64,000 nucleotides of DNA, from positions 197,231 through 261,230 of the forward strand of contig KB301235.1 in the NCBI GenBank assembly GCA_000328365.1. Reading direction: 5' to 3'. Below, piece by piece: positions 10,450 to 24,650 of this stretch. The notes beneath the pieces are model-generated. The model did no database searches, was not told where the DNA came from, and saw only the letters and a list, made by a program, of their open reading frames with translations. The DNA is from Capitella teleta (taxonomy: Eukaryota; Annelida; Polychaeta; Capitellidae). A program made the position numbers and the translations under genes. The first letter of the stretch is position 1. The number at the start of each line of letters is the position of its first letter.

Positions 10450-13400
10450 CCAAATATATACGTTATACTCAATAAAATAAAATAATACTCATGAATAGGT
10501 TATTAGATGCGCATCAAGCTCGTTTGTATAATATTGCGCAAAACTAAATCGAATACCTGGGGGTTTTTTTTGGTTTTTTTTCGACTAAAAACATAATTAA
10601 CGGTTTCTTATGTAAGGCGAGATAACTGCCTTCGCGACACAATGACAGACCCTGAAACATGATGACAACACAACCGGGCAAAAATAATGAACATTTTGAT
10701 TTGTTTAAATACCGCTAGTTTCACATGAATTGTAAGCTATAAAGCAAAGTCATTTGCAACATGATTACATTCAAGCATAATTATACGCATATACAAAGTT
10801 GAATCTCACTCAATTGTTAATTCATGATAATTTTAAATATTGATTAGCACACTTATATCTTGACCTATATTGGCACACTAGCAACACATACGTGTGTATC
10901 ATTGCATATGGGGCAATCGGGTGCAGCGAGCGCCCTTCATCGACACGAGACCCGGAAGACTTCTCGTGACAAATCATGTCTCCAAAAATGACAAGGCTTG
11001 TAATACCAGTTCTTGGCACAAGGGGCGCTATGCACGCAACCCCTTCGTCTGTAGCGCCCTCTGGAGGAACATATTTTACCATTGCAGATTATCCGTGGGT
11101 ACGAAGTTCGAGCGCCGCTTGCGTCGTCTACCGTGAGGCCCATCAAACTAATCTCTGCGCTCACTATCTCCAACAATGCGCGACATTTTGGCGGGTCACG
11201 TGATGCCTAGAGTTGAGCGGTTATGGATGGCAATATCACGTGATTCAACAAACGACACTTATTGGTCGAGGGCTTTTCAATCAAGGACCAGACAACCAAT
11301 GTATAGTTCTTCTTCATTTGATTGTTTTCCCCGTTGACCTGAGGCTCCAATAACGGAGTCAAATATATAAAACATTATGCTAAAAATATAGCACAATCTC
11401 ATGCTTATATCATATACATGTACGCGATATATGAGAATATAGAGACTTTCGTCCGCACAGTAGACAAATATATATTGTAACAATGACACGTGACCAATCA
11501 CACATCACGTGAAATTACGCACATATCAAAGACGAACTGATCACTAAAAAAGAATACGGGGTAGTGACCACACTGCTTGACCATCTCTGCCCCAAACATT
11601 GATTGCAAGCGTCAGCAGCAAGTTGTGCGTTGGATCCACACCGTCTAAGTTTAAAGTGGCTCGATCTTCCGCTCCTCGGGCGGCTCTTCCGATCCCGCGT
11701 TGGCCCTTCCGCCGCTGTCTGCCGCAATGTCGGGCGCAGTTAGCTCATTGCTGCATGGCAACGCAGTGTACTTGGTGGCTGCAGTACTTGATCGTGATGC
11801 GCTATTAGGATAACACGCGCCGGATAGCCAGCAATGTCCAAATCAAGAATTGCGGCTCGTGGGTACTCGAATCGAGTGGTACTTGCTCCGGAAGAGATAC
11901 CTCTCACAACGGTTAGGACGTTATCCGGAGAAACGGATACCGACACGGATACTGAGGGATCGCCTCGACATTTATTGGGTCCTCACGCCGCACACAATGA
12001 TACATCGTATATACCGAACAAAGCTCCGTGGAGAATGGGGAGGTCAGTAATGTTTCACTGTGTGAGGGTCAATATTATGTAATGTACCAGTTGATTACTT
12101 GATATGTTAATTCATCCTAATTGTATAATGTATGTGGAATGCAGATCTCACAGTGGATCTCGCATATGCAACGAAAGAAGAAAAAAAAAAAAAAGGCATT
12201 TTTTCTCTTTTCAATGTCGGATCATTAACCGATTCATCTCATCTCTTTGAACCTGAGCAGAGAAATATAAATAATCTGCTTGATCATTGCACTCACGTTT
12301 GCCTAAATCGGGTCTTCATCTCAGCCATGAATCATGCTCTGTTTCTCATTGTCTATGCCCAGCAAAACAAATAATCCATTAAGCACATGACCGCAATGAT
12401 AATGCTGATGATGACATGTACAATATTGTTATTATGTTCATCACAATAATAACAAATTAAATTCTGCTTACTTGCTTAATTCAAATCGCATATATACAAA
12501 ATTGTCGAAATTGACCCTGATTGACAATGATGAAATGGAATCATGTGCTTTACGACTGCAGCAGTCGAGCATTGCGGTGATAACTCTAGTGATTTCGAGG
12601 TGGAACATCAGCACGTCAACGAGATGGATCCTGTGAAGTCAAGTGCGGACTGTCCATCACGTTCATCTCACCTGTCGGTCATAATGGATGATCACGAGAT
12701 TGACGACCCTCCCTCTCACCCCAATATTCAATATTTTGCTCAAATCTTCCCGCACCGATATTAGGGACATCTCATTGTGTGCCATTGCTTCCTGACATTT
12801 ACAGCTAATGATTTTAGTTTCAGGGTCATTGCATATACGAATGTCGAAATTGATTCAACCTCAATCAGTCTCCACAACCTTCATACAGAGAATGATTGCC
12901 AATCTTGAAATTGAAACACAGCATGGATTCCTGTAAGCAGCAGAAAAAAAAAATCCTTCAAGTCAATCAGACAGGTCATAGGGTTCCTCAGAGGGGGAAT
13001 GTTTCTTCAGGACAAATGCTACGGATTTGTCAATCTCATCCGTCAAAATTTGAGGTCTCAGACCTGGCTGCTATAACAGAGCCGCATCTGTGCCATATAT
13101 GCATACACCCAAGAACAATACCATGACCTTGACCCTATGACCTCCAGTCCATTTATTCCCACCCCATTCATTACCAGATTAGCCGGCAACCCTATCATGT
13201 AAACACATCCAATTATCGCTCAGCCTAATGTTGACACTTTAATATTGGCTATCAGTCTCCACAAAAGACTTCTCTTGATGAAATTCATTGTGTTGCTGAA
13301 TACATTAGTTGGCACAATGTTCTGCGTCTTGTGAGCCGTTAAAAGGAAAAGTAGATTCCGAGGTGCCGAGTTACCTCGCTCGCGTCTCGAGGTGTCTCAC

Positions 13401-16400
13401 AATGGGATCAAATCGAAAATGGTGTTCAAGGCTCCCATCACGTGATCATAACACGTGGTTTATCAGATATTTGAATTTCTGGGACATCTGGATGAAATTT
13501 GGATATAGACACAAAATAATGATAGACATATTATGGTTTGGTCGACTTACCAGATCATCGTACAACTCTGTGAATGCCTAACAGCAAAGATTCCTGGGGA
13601 TACATTTATCATGAACTTATTTTCCATTCAGAATCGAAGATCGTTTAATGTCGTGCATTTTGTATGCACAGATTCTTGGTCTTCCGCGCCCAGGTGAGTT
13701 GCTCCAATATGATAATTTGCCAATAGATTAACCTTTTCTTAGAATGCCCGTGTACGTACGCGCATTAAAATAGGCCATCGGGTAATCCGTTTCGGCAAAT
13801 TGTGATGTTCTATAGTCAATTATAGTGTGGACCTTTTTTGCCGAGTGAACAAATGTGCGACAGTTTGATGTAGTTTTTGCGGCAGTTTGAAATCACACAA
13901 AGCGGAAGTGGAATGTTTTATCAGCGTTCTTCCGGTGCAAGCCATCTCGTCGCTTAGCGAGCGACGTGATATTCACCTCCGTAGGAGATAAATGACTGGG
14001 GACGGGGCGATGCCCGTTGTCAGGGTGGGTGGCTGTAATGTGCCCTACACCCATGACTGATATGGACCGATAATCCTCAGTTTGATTGATTGGCGATTTC
14101 ATCTGTCAATCTTGACGCTAATTTGTGATTATTAAAGTAATATGTAGGTATACTTAGACATCATAATATTAAGCTTCGGTGTGATTTTGAATTCACCAAA
14201 CATCAGCATTGCCTGGTTTAATATTGCACTATTCAGTGAAATTCTGACTTAAAGTTCTCAAAGGATGTGGCATATAAATTAAAATGTAGAATATCGATTG
14301 CATTGCTCATGTAACCTCAGAGTGCGTTAGTATAGAAGATGCCTGAATAATTATTCATGATCACCACAATGATTTCCTTTTGTGCAATTTATATTTTTTT
14401 CTCTACACATCGGTTCCAATACTGTTTACATTTGGTAATCTGGTGGATATGAATAAATATATACATATACATGTGCATAGCAAAGTAAAAAGGAATGATG
14501 ACTTGATTTTTTTTCTTCTTTTAGAATGGTAGGTATCAATGCCTATTTGCCCATTTGGTTTGGAGTCAAGTTACAGGTGACAAAGTTATCATTCACAAAT
14601 AACCACAGAATTCAAGGCGGCGAGAAGCCCACAGCAATGCACAGACATGCACGGAATAAAAACAACAGAAGAAGAAAAGGAGAAAGAAAACTGCATCTGG
14701 GCGAAATTCAGCTTATTACAAGGAACAGACAGCCCTAAAATGACATCTTGACAAATGGTGGGTCGGGCAGGGGAGCAAACCGGAGGCACATCGAAGCCGA
14801 ATCGAGGAGGCATAGTCCTCTTGCAGGAGACGAATGTCGCACCCTCGATTAATCATCGGCAAAACAATCAGACGAATGATGCGCAAAGGTTCAGGATTTA
14901 TTTATGGACCAACTGAACTCAAAATGCAGGACGGATCGCCAATTGGGCGGACGAAATGGAAGCAATGAAAGAGGGCTTCTGTAATTTTGAATTCAGTGTC
15001 TATATCTTGCAGCCTCATTGTGTTACAAAATTTTACAACTATGGAGCATGACCCTTCTTCAACACAGCATTTTCTAAGATTGGCCACTATGTCATGTAGG
15101 CCCACATGGGCGTCCTTCGTAGCCTAATAGGGGCTTGGGGTGAAGAAAAAAGCTTGCGTCTGATAAGATGAGCAATTTGCAACTCGTGCCTTGTTTGAAG
15201 AATTGAATCGTGCTCTTAACGTCTGATGGTGGTAACAAAACAGGGAATTTTTTTCCTTCCAAAATATAATATCGTCGATCTGTTCGATCAACTCGATTTG
15301 AGATTTCTTTGAAATGTTTCTGATCTGCCTTCTTCGGGGCGTTTCCTGAAGCCTCAATCGATTGGCTACTCTCTTGTATGGGTCATTTGCCTCGTTTTGC
15401 GCCCAAAACTCTCGGGTGCTCTGAAAAATAGCTTCCTCGAGTTCTCTAGGGTGACCAGGAGAAGGGAGAGTAAATGGAGAGAGTGAGAGAGAGGTAGAGA
15501 GTAGGTGAGAGTTGGCCCTTGATAAAACATGCAAGCCCTGAGTCCACAATCTCCTTCTTGGTTGCTCTATTTGAAGGGCTGCCAATCCAAAGCGTCCATG
15601 TCACAATAGGCCACCGTGACAACAATGAAACCACGGCGATGCCATTTAATGCACAAAGTATATTTCTCGCTGTTGATCTCAACGCACTATTTACAATCTG
15701 AGAATTCTTGCTATGACGATCATTTATCAGCGGCGAAATTGACACTTTGTTCCATCTCTTTATGGGCGATATGGACACCAGTGATGGCGGAAGTTATGAC
15801 AGCTGTTGAGCATTGTAATGAAAGATGGCGGCGACTGCGAATGAACGGCGACTTCTCTTCAACGAGAAAGCCTGTTCTTTAATATTACATGAGAACTCCT
15901 TTGGTGTATATATATGTACATCTATTTCATCATCGCTTAAGACAAGTGTTTCACAATTCCCTAAACAGAAGGCCCGGCGGCCAATGCAATTATAGTAATG
16001 ACTAATGAGTATGCAGCAATGTATTGCTAGAAATAAATGATTACTACTAAATAATTATGCTTTATCATAGAGGCTTTCAAAATGTTCCCATGAGTACACA
16101 TGGTAATATCTCACTCTTGTTTCGTCTTCCATTTGGGATCAATGGCGTGACATCTATTTCATGCACATACAATTTGATTATGTTCAACAAGCGCTATGTT
16201 AGTTCCCAGCGCAGCACAGGTCAGACTGACCGTTGCCCACCTATATCTTTATGCCATGCTTTGTACATGTAAATGGTACAGGAAGCGAAAACATAAATTA
16301 TGATCGTTCACACGAGCTTTGGTGTCCTGCGTGAAATGCTGATTCTTCCACTTAATACTGTCGAGGAAACTTGACTAATCACTGAACTGACGAGCGATTG

Positions 16401-19400
16401 AGACCGAGGAAAGGGTCAGAGAAACGCCGAGTGCATATTTCATGTGAGCCGCGTTCGAGTGATCCTCATGACAACCGTTCGGCGACAGGGGTAAGCAGCA
16501 AATCAATCTCAGATGGCAAAATCAGCCATCAATCTTGGGTGTATTTCCCGTGATTTCATCCATGCGTAGGCATGATGTCCACCATTTTGGCCCCTTGCCA
16601 AACATAGCTCTCTAGGGAGTCATCTGTGGGATGTATAGTTGTAGTTTAGTCGGAAGCAAGGTCAAATGACGATCCGAGAGTAGCTCGAGGGCAGCGTGCT
16701 CAATGGCATTTCTTGATGACCACGTGTTTATTGCCAAAATAACCAAGACAAGGGGTACAAGGATGTGAACTATAAATACCACAACCTTCAATCAGCATAA
16801 AAACAACTGGTCTTATCAACAGTGTTACTAAACTTACAATCAATACTATTATTGGATAATATTTAACTCGCCTCACCTTAAGGAGATACTCCACGTGCTC
16901 TCATCACTATAAAAACAATGAATCCCTAAGTCCCCTGTGGGTACAGCTATGTTGGTATAACCAGGGTCAAGCAGGTTATCAGCCCCGTCCCCCAACTTCT
17001 AACCCTTTGCATCATAAAGTCCCTCAGCTTATGTTCACAAGGCTTTTGATCTGAAATGATGTATTATGCGGAGGATAGCACCGAGCAATAGGGGCTGGGG
17101 ACACGCGGTGCAAAAGCGATTGGGCGGCAAATTTAAAGCCCAGGTCAAATCAAACGACTGCATCTCAAAAATGCCACTATTTCCACATTATGCTTGTAGT
17201 TCATGGCTGAAGTGATCCATCATGGAATTAATCTGAATCCCCCCATAAAATTAATATCTCTGGTTGAGCGTCATAATGACAATATCCGCACCTCGTTGTT
17301 TCATTCCTAATCCGCGATGCCAGACTCGCTTGTAGATGAGATGGTATTCATTGCGTTGTTGCTGTCTTGACTTGCTTGAGTCCTGATGTCCCACCACGCT
17401 CTTTTTTTTTTCCCGATCCGCTTCGTCTAGATCCTCCATCATGTTACATAATGTATATAATCAGTGTACGATAACATCGTTGATTTGTTTTCAATGCACT
17501 TGTTCTCTTCCCCATATCTTCTTGTCTCCCGGGTTTTCTTGGTCGAGATGCTTCCGCGGATTACTCGCGCGATTATCTCAAAGAGGAGTTTTTAGTGGTC
17601 CTCAACGGCTCATACCTTCCTCTCGATGCACTCAGTGCGTGTAATGAAAGCGAATAATGCTTTGTGCAGAGGACACTGTAGATTTCTGGGGCCCCTTTGG
17701 TACAGGGATATATTCGCGAGGTTAGTGACCGAGCACTAGGGCTTATCGAATATGCGCAGCTTAGAGTTGAGTTCACATACGCAGAGCCATTTAAATAGTT
17801 GTGATTTTTACACTTGTGCTCTCAAGTTCATATTATTGCAAGGGATTCAGAGATCGATAACAAAGAAAGAAGTGGAAGTATTTGAAAATGAGGGAGGAGA
17901 AAGGAAGCCTCGAGTTGCTCGCTCAACTGAAGAACAAGGATGTCAAATTGTGAATGCAGTGTTCGCTGAAGATCTTTTACGGCGCAAGATTGGCTTTGAG
18001 ATTTGTCAAGAGGACGCCTCGAGGGCATAGATCGGTGATCCACTGGCTTATCACAGTCTACGGGGTGAATGAATCATCAATAATAGTGAATGAATGATGA
18101 TTGATTCGCGTATGTTCTGCTCCTATAACCGCAATGTGTGTGTTCGCGTCTATGGGACGTTTATTTGACATTCGTTTGACAGCAATATCGAGAGATGCAG
18201 AAGAGGAAGTAGCGTAGGATCAATTTGGTAGTGACTGAAAAAGTTAACTAATAATCATACAAGTTATCATAAAATCAAATGATAAATTATGCAAGCATGA
18301 GTATACAACTATGCATAATAATTAGCATATGTAGTAATGACAGAACTTAATGGTGTCTCAATATCTCCCAAGAGATGAACCCTCATGACCCTGCCATGAC
18401 CCCAGGTGACCTTTTGGGTCCATGAGGACGATTCAATTTCACGGACCCTGGATATGAGTACCGCTTTATTGAATATCTCTGGTCATCGGTGAACCCAATG
18501 GGTGTTGACAACGCGCATGCACTGAATGTTTACTGGTCACAATTCCCCGAATTAGGACCCAGGAGTGGTCCAGGAAGAGGGAGAGGACGAGACGCCGATA
18601 TATTGACCAATACAGACGTAAATGATTGCATAATGCTGGTAGAAGACCTGTCAGTAATACAAATAAAACACGTAAGATTTGCATTTGGTGACAAGAAAAA
18701 GCCCCGCGAAACTGAATTTTCGCTTTGGGTTTTCGTCCTGCATTGTGTCCACGGTAGAGTCTCTGGAGCAATATGCCTTCAAAGAGATCTCTAGATTTCC
18801 TTGGATCTTTGTGGATCACGATCTTTGATGAAATCGCACAGGATTCATATGAGATCCGGGTCCTGTTAATTAGCTGATGGTTGGGATCCAGAAGTTGATG
18901 AAAATTGTTTCTTTTATTGTTGAAATGAAAAGCGTGAGGCAAAGAATGGGTACGGGAAGTGGAGAGAGGGAGGTGATTGTGATGGTGGTGGTGGTGGAGG
19001 AGGTGGGGGAGGCTGGGGCAGGGACTGCTTTGGTGGGCAATGTTCAAACACAGCGACAAATGGGAGAACTATAAAGTACATTGCGTTGTACTATTCAATT
19101 GTCAAATCCCATCTTGAATAACGAATCAGAAGCTCAGAATGTGTTTACCTTTCTTACGATTTTTCGCTTTCAAGTTCATGAAACAATTCCACCAAATGTT
19201 AAATGAAATGATCAATTGAATTGCTTGATGAGGCTTAAGATCCACTGAAACATTACGCAATCATGGTTCAGGGGCGGATGTTGAAGAACTTTGGTGTCAG
19301 GAAGTTCAGCGAGAGAATGTTCCAGATTTACAACAAGAAGTATCGAGACTGAAGAAAAGACCTTTCAAAACATGCAATCCAAAGGAAAGCGTCTTAATTG

Positions 19401-20988
19401 TCATGACAACCATCCATCACCATGGATACACTGCACTTCCGGCGTCTTGACACCCATCCTGATGAATGCATTGACCAGCATGACGTGTCCTCCTCCCCCT
19501 CAAACTCCTAACATCTGAACGAAATTTCCATTGGAGACAGTCGAAGAACAATTACATCAAATGCGTATACAATCAGTTGAATATGTATTTAGTGTTTGGT
19601 GTTAGTTCTTGAGGCGAGAAGAGAAAGAGAAAAAAGGGAGAGAGAGAGAGTTGTATGCTATAATACTTAACACAACTAAGTGTATACATATTTTTTATTT
19701 CATATTTTTAAGGTGAAGCAAAGACGCCAAATTCAACAGGTACTCGTGACCTGTTAAACTCACAGGTTCCCCACAGGACGAGCACAAATGTTATAAGCAC
19801 TAAGCAAATTTTCCTATTACAGTATTGTGTTTATTGTGCTTCTTTTCCAAGAAACAAATCAACATCTTTCATTCGAGACCTGGCTGCATTGATAGCGCTC
19901 CGCGACTTCATTCTTCATCTGCCCGCTTGGGGACGCCACTGTCACCGTAGGCTGTCACGTGATAATGGACGAGAGTAGAAACGAGAGATCGAAGCCAGAA
20001 TGGAACCGAGTCTCTTGGGTGCAAATCGCGGTCTTTAGAGTAGTAAATTGTTCATTAATTCAGCGATCCGGCTCGGTAGTTTACCGTGTTATGGGTGCAA
20101 TTTTATTATTTTGGCGAAACATATATATAGATACAAATTTAATATTAAACCAATCAAGGCTCAGTATCAGATCTATTTACAGAACATTTGCCAATCTTTT
20201 CGGCTGAAATGGCATTCCTTTGAAATCCTTCTGATCGAAGCCCTTCCGCGTCCCCACCACCATCTCCGATGACAATTTTGATGCTGCTGCAATCAGCGAT
20301 GAAAAGGAACACATCCCTTCACTCCTCCACCCCAATCCTCCTCTCAACGTTGTGAATCTGTGGCGCTACTACAATGATAGTTATTTACGACTTTTTCTTG
20401 CCTTTCCATTGCATTCGAAGAGCGCCAGTTAATACTATTACAATAAAATATTAAATTATTAAATTAAAAAAAAAAGAAGACTTTATGTTGTATAAATTGG
20501 TACTGCCTCACTGCAAACCTATTTAATCATGTTGCATGCAATGTTGCATCGCTTATGTACACAGAACATAAGCGATACAGTGATACAACGTATATTGTAT
20601 ATCTCCAGCCTCAATTGAAGAACCAGAAATATATTAACACAATTACAATTATCAATCAAATTCCATTTTATGGTATTGTTCTTTATTTCATTTCCATAGC
20701 CAATATAATTCACCGACTTCTGCTTCCATCTTCTCAGGGATCAAGAGAAGGAGTCTCAGACCTGGGAAGCATTATGACTCTAGCACAACGCACCGAGAAT
20801 CATAACGCACCTCCATGTCATTCATCGATGCAGCCTTAATCTCGAACTTTTGCATTTCGTTTTACTAGCTATATCAATTTGATAAATATTTTGGTGAAGG
20901 GCTTTTGGCATAAACGATAATGGACCAAAGGCTAAGCCCATAACTATTCAGCTGAGTCACTACTGTATTATGCACGACCAGGTAACTA
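10448..20988. other. Intergenic region, no supported gene
   Basis: About 10.5 kb. A CpG-richer block near 11500-12050 carries open frames on both strands but no recognisable domain. Further open frames (for example 12543-12764 plus, 15124-15585 minus, 17752-18030 plus, 18466-19059 minus) lack motifs and matching splice partners. Purine-rich low-complexity sequence lies near 18950-19025 and 19617-19650. I see no RNA gene. Confidence 0.5.
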
Positions 20989-21009
20989 TAGGGTTAGGGT
21001 TAGGGTTAG
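20989..21009. repeat. Interstitial telomeric repeat, three TTAGGG-type units
   Basis: TAGGG-TTAGGG-TTAGGG-TTAG in one pure run. It is short enough to be chance or a telomerase-mediated repair scar. The unit type is that of most animals outside the arthropods and nematodes. Confidence 0.85.
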
Positions 21010-24000
21010 ACTGACTTTTTAAAGTTACAAGACAAATTAGAATTGTCAATTAGACTGATCTCAATTCAAAGACCTATTGACTATAGTTTAAGATGTGCAT
21101 AACAGATAATAAGGCGATAATTTAATGACTTCATTCCACTCCCTATGAAGCCATTCAAGTTATTTGTCTCCGTTAGAACATTTTACTCAATATTAAATGA
21201 CGCCATTCTTTAATTTGTTCATCTCCACACACCTGCATATGAGTATTCTATGACGTCACACTTCTCCACTCAACTGCGTTTCAATTTTTAAATTACTTCG
21301 CAGCGAAACACATTGTGATTTGTTGATCGCACCCACTAACACCTCTGAGTCGACCAGGACCATTTCATTCCATTTTCATCCCCTCGTAAATCCGTTCACT
21401 CCAGGGTGAATAAGCGCTGGTTCTCGGTCGACTTCTTCCCCTTCACCTCTTCGGATTACATCGAGGTCGCCATGTCCCTTCAATTTACCTCGATTCTGTT
21501 CACCTCCAGCAATCTCTCAGTCGGATGAGCCGACTTCCAATATGGCCGCCCCCATACGCACGTGTGATAGCCTCCCGAAGGGCACCATAACGTCCATCCA
21601 ACTGCGCTCTCAATCGGGAAGCAATACGACTTTGGAGGGCGGCATGGGACGATATTTGAATGAAGAGTAATGTCAGGAGGGGTCTGCGGGGATTTTTGAG
21701 CGGGATGCAAGTTTACAGAAGACACCGCTGAAAAGGATTTTTGGAACGGCGCAGATATCGATCCCAGCTTCCCATACTTGTTGAAGGCGATGTTTCTTGA
21801 TGGCACGTGACCGGAAGTAATTATTGTCCTGGCTTCGATCCAAAGCCCCCTTTCTCCGTCGCCAGGGCAGAGTGGTCACTTAGAGATCGCAAAAGATTTC
21901 AGAGGTACGCAAAGGGCATGTCACAGAAACTTGTAATGGACATTGATGTTTTCTGAAGTCAATTAGCAACACCTGAAAACTGTCTTTGGTTTTGGCTATT
22001 CATAATTAATCTTCCCAAAAACACGCACGGTTGGCGAGCACATACAAACAACCTCATTTCTCCATATATAAGTGAGCAAAAATGCCCGACAGATTATCTG
22101 GATTCATTGATACAGTAATCAGATATCGATTGGAATCCTTCATATGAGCGAAAACAGGCCCAGAGGTCTCTCAATCTCGCACTGATCACCCCACCCCTTT
22201 AAACAGCCACTTCTGCACCGAAACTCATGTACCCATAGCTTAACCCAATAGCTGGCAGCTTTCTACAAACTAGACATATATTATCAAGCTCAAAGTTGTT
22301 GCGCGGAGGCAGAAAAGTTGTTAGAGAAGCGGCGGGATGAGCACTTTTTCAAACATTGGGATTACGATCACTGATGTGGATGGTGTGACCAATGAGGACG
22401 AGAAGGAGGACGTGGAAGAGGAGGAGGAGGAGGTGAAGGTGGTGGAGGAGAGAATGAGGAGGAGAAAAAGTCTCAACGGCAAATTGTTGAGTCAGCTTTC
22501 CAGGATGAATAGTAACCCAAGGTTTGTTCGATTGATTGCATGAATTATGGATGCTACCAACTAGAGTACCAAGTAATTAAAATAATGTGGAATGCTTGAT
22601 CTTCTTGAACTGTTTCTATGTGCAATTGCGCATACACATTTTAATTTATAGTAAACAGATTTGTATTTATCAGAAAGAAAGAAATCACCAAAATTGGTGA
22701 ACTGTGCCAATTTATTAGGTTTTACACACTTTGGAGGATGATAATCCTCACAGTAATTCAGGCATCAACAAAATGAATCCATTTTTGCGTTTTTCGTCAA
22801 TTCATCGTAGTTAATTATGCAAATGCAAATTATGCAATGTCGATTACAAACAATCACCGCCAGAGATTCATTTTCAAGGCCAGCACAATCGATCCAAAAG
22901 GAATCTCTTGAGTTCACCTTGTATACCTCCATGTCATACGCACACACCCCTCGTTCATCCACCCACCCAAACTCAATGCACATGCAGTATTTTTACAGGC
23001 AAACCCTAAACAGCAAAAGTAAACAGTAGTTTTCTTATCCAGAACAAGAACAAAAAACGCACACTGCTGCCATCATTGAAAGACGCAAGTAGTGGCCACT
23101 CGAAGTTGTCTGTACTCGACCCCCTATGCCGCTTCTTGTGCTGTTTCACTCTGTCATAGAGATGCTCCTTATACAATGCCAGATATGTCATCTCTAACTA
23201 TAGAGATCTATTACCACCGGATATCCTGAGAATAGTTCCGTGTCTGGTTAGCATTGCAGTATTTGACGTTTCGCTTTGTTTACAGAGTTGCGAGATCTGT
23301 ACTAACACCTTCAAGTTGTTTGATATTTGTTTGCTTTCGTTTGCCAATCACTTCTGTTTCGAGTAGTGTACCTTGAATAGAACCCTGTGGGAGTGGCAAC
23401 AGAGTGTGAGAGATAATAGGAAGCACAGGAGTCGTATTGTTGGAATTCGACATGGAAGCCATGAGCGAAATGAAGGTTATTCACGTCTATGTAAATTGAA
23501 GGAAATACTCAGTCGAAACTCATCATGACATTATTATTATTGAGAAGAAAATCAATTGCTCATTTGAATTGTATGAATCACGAGATATGAGGATCGGTAA
23601 ATATATCAACTATTCACAAAGATGTTCTGGAACAAAGCAGCGATATCGGAGAAAAATGAACAATGCTCTGAATTTAAGCAACACGACCAACCAGCCAGGT
23701 GAATGAATACCTTCTCATCAAAGCTACACACGAGATTATCCTCGGAATATCTACGCGTATTATTTGACCTCGTGAAGTGAACTGTCATCACCTTTGATGA
23801 TTCTTGCACCTGCAACAGGGTGGTTCAACCCTTGTGGAATTTACAGCTTGATAAGCAAAGAAAAAAATCGCTTCTTCACAGGACGCCGTAGATCTTCTTT
23901 GAGGTGAGCTGCGAAACATGCTGAGCTGAACAGACGAAAGTGTAAGCCCAACTTGTTGGAGCGCGCCGTAATGACTATATTACGACGCTTTTAAGCCAAT

Positions 24001-24369
24001 GGACTGAGCAAGAAAGGTTTCTCGGTGGCAATCGGTTGCAGAGCCAAGCATGCAGGTCTCGCACTCGTTAATCTCTCTCCATTTGCGATGAGAAACATGT
24101 CCACTGCAGTCTATTTCGACGAATGGTTATGCAAACACGGCATTTGTCCATGTTTCAGTCTGGGGAAGAATGCAGACGGCGCGAGACGGAAATCTGTTGC
24201 CATGGCAATGGATTATTGTGCATCACACCAAGTCCTCATTTTGTTAAATTCAAGTGCAAATAAATTCACTTCTTTATCTGGTCACAATCGGTTGGGATTC
24301 CACGTTAGATCACAGTTAACTTGGTCAAGCGCTGTTGTAATGTCCATTTTGATACCTACACGCCACGCA

Positions 24370-24370
<1 letters not shown>

Positions 24371-24402
<32 letters not shown>
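24371..24402. repeat. Poly-A run, 32 bases, followed by A-rich sequence
   Basis: A pure A homopolymer continuing into ACAAATACAAACAAAC-type sequence. It might be the tail of an old retroposed element, but I recognise no element body before it. Confidence 0.95.
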
Positions 24403-24403
<1 letters not shown>

Positions 24404-24588
24404 AAATACAAACAAACAAAAAACAAATGACTTTCAATTGCTGCTAGCTAGTCTGTAATCGAATAATCGATGGTAGCCTTATTCAAAATTTAAACACCAA
24501 CCAATTATCTGAACTAAATAGTCGGTTTTGCAGCTAAGGAATTTCATGATTATCAATTAATATAATCACAGGCCAGATTTTGAAACAA

Positions 24589-24650
24589 AGAAATGAAATG
24601 AATTGAAATGAAATGAAATGAAATGAAATGAAATGAAATGAAACGAAATA
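24589..24650. repeat. (GAAAT)n pentanucleotide repeat
   Basis: About twelve units of AAATG/GAAAT, nearly pure, with small variants at both ends. Confidence 0.95.

Noticed and set aside
10118-10475. Ile-Tyr repeat frames across the gap
   Set aside because: Translations of the TA repeat and unknown bases.
15124-15585. 153-codon minus-strand frame
   Set aside because: No family motif, no signal or membrane pattern, and low-complexity Ser/Leu-rich start; no splice partner was seen.
18466-19059. 197-codon minus-strand frame with a His/Pro/Ser-rich segment
   Set aside because: The composition reflects a GGTGGT/GGAGG purine-rich repeat on the other strand; no domain is seen.
22337-22543. Acidic frame starting at an ATG with a Glu run
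   Set aside because: The Glu run is a GAG simple repeat, and no partner exon could be found for the possible donor.
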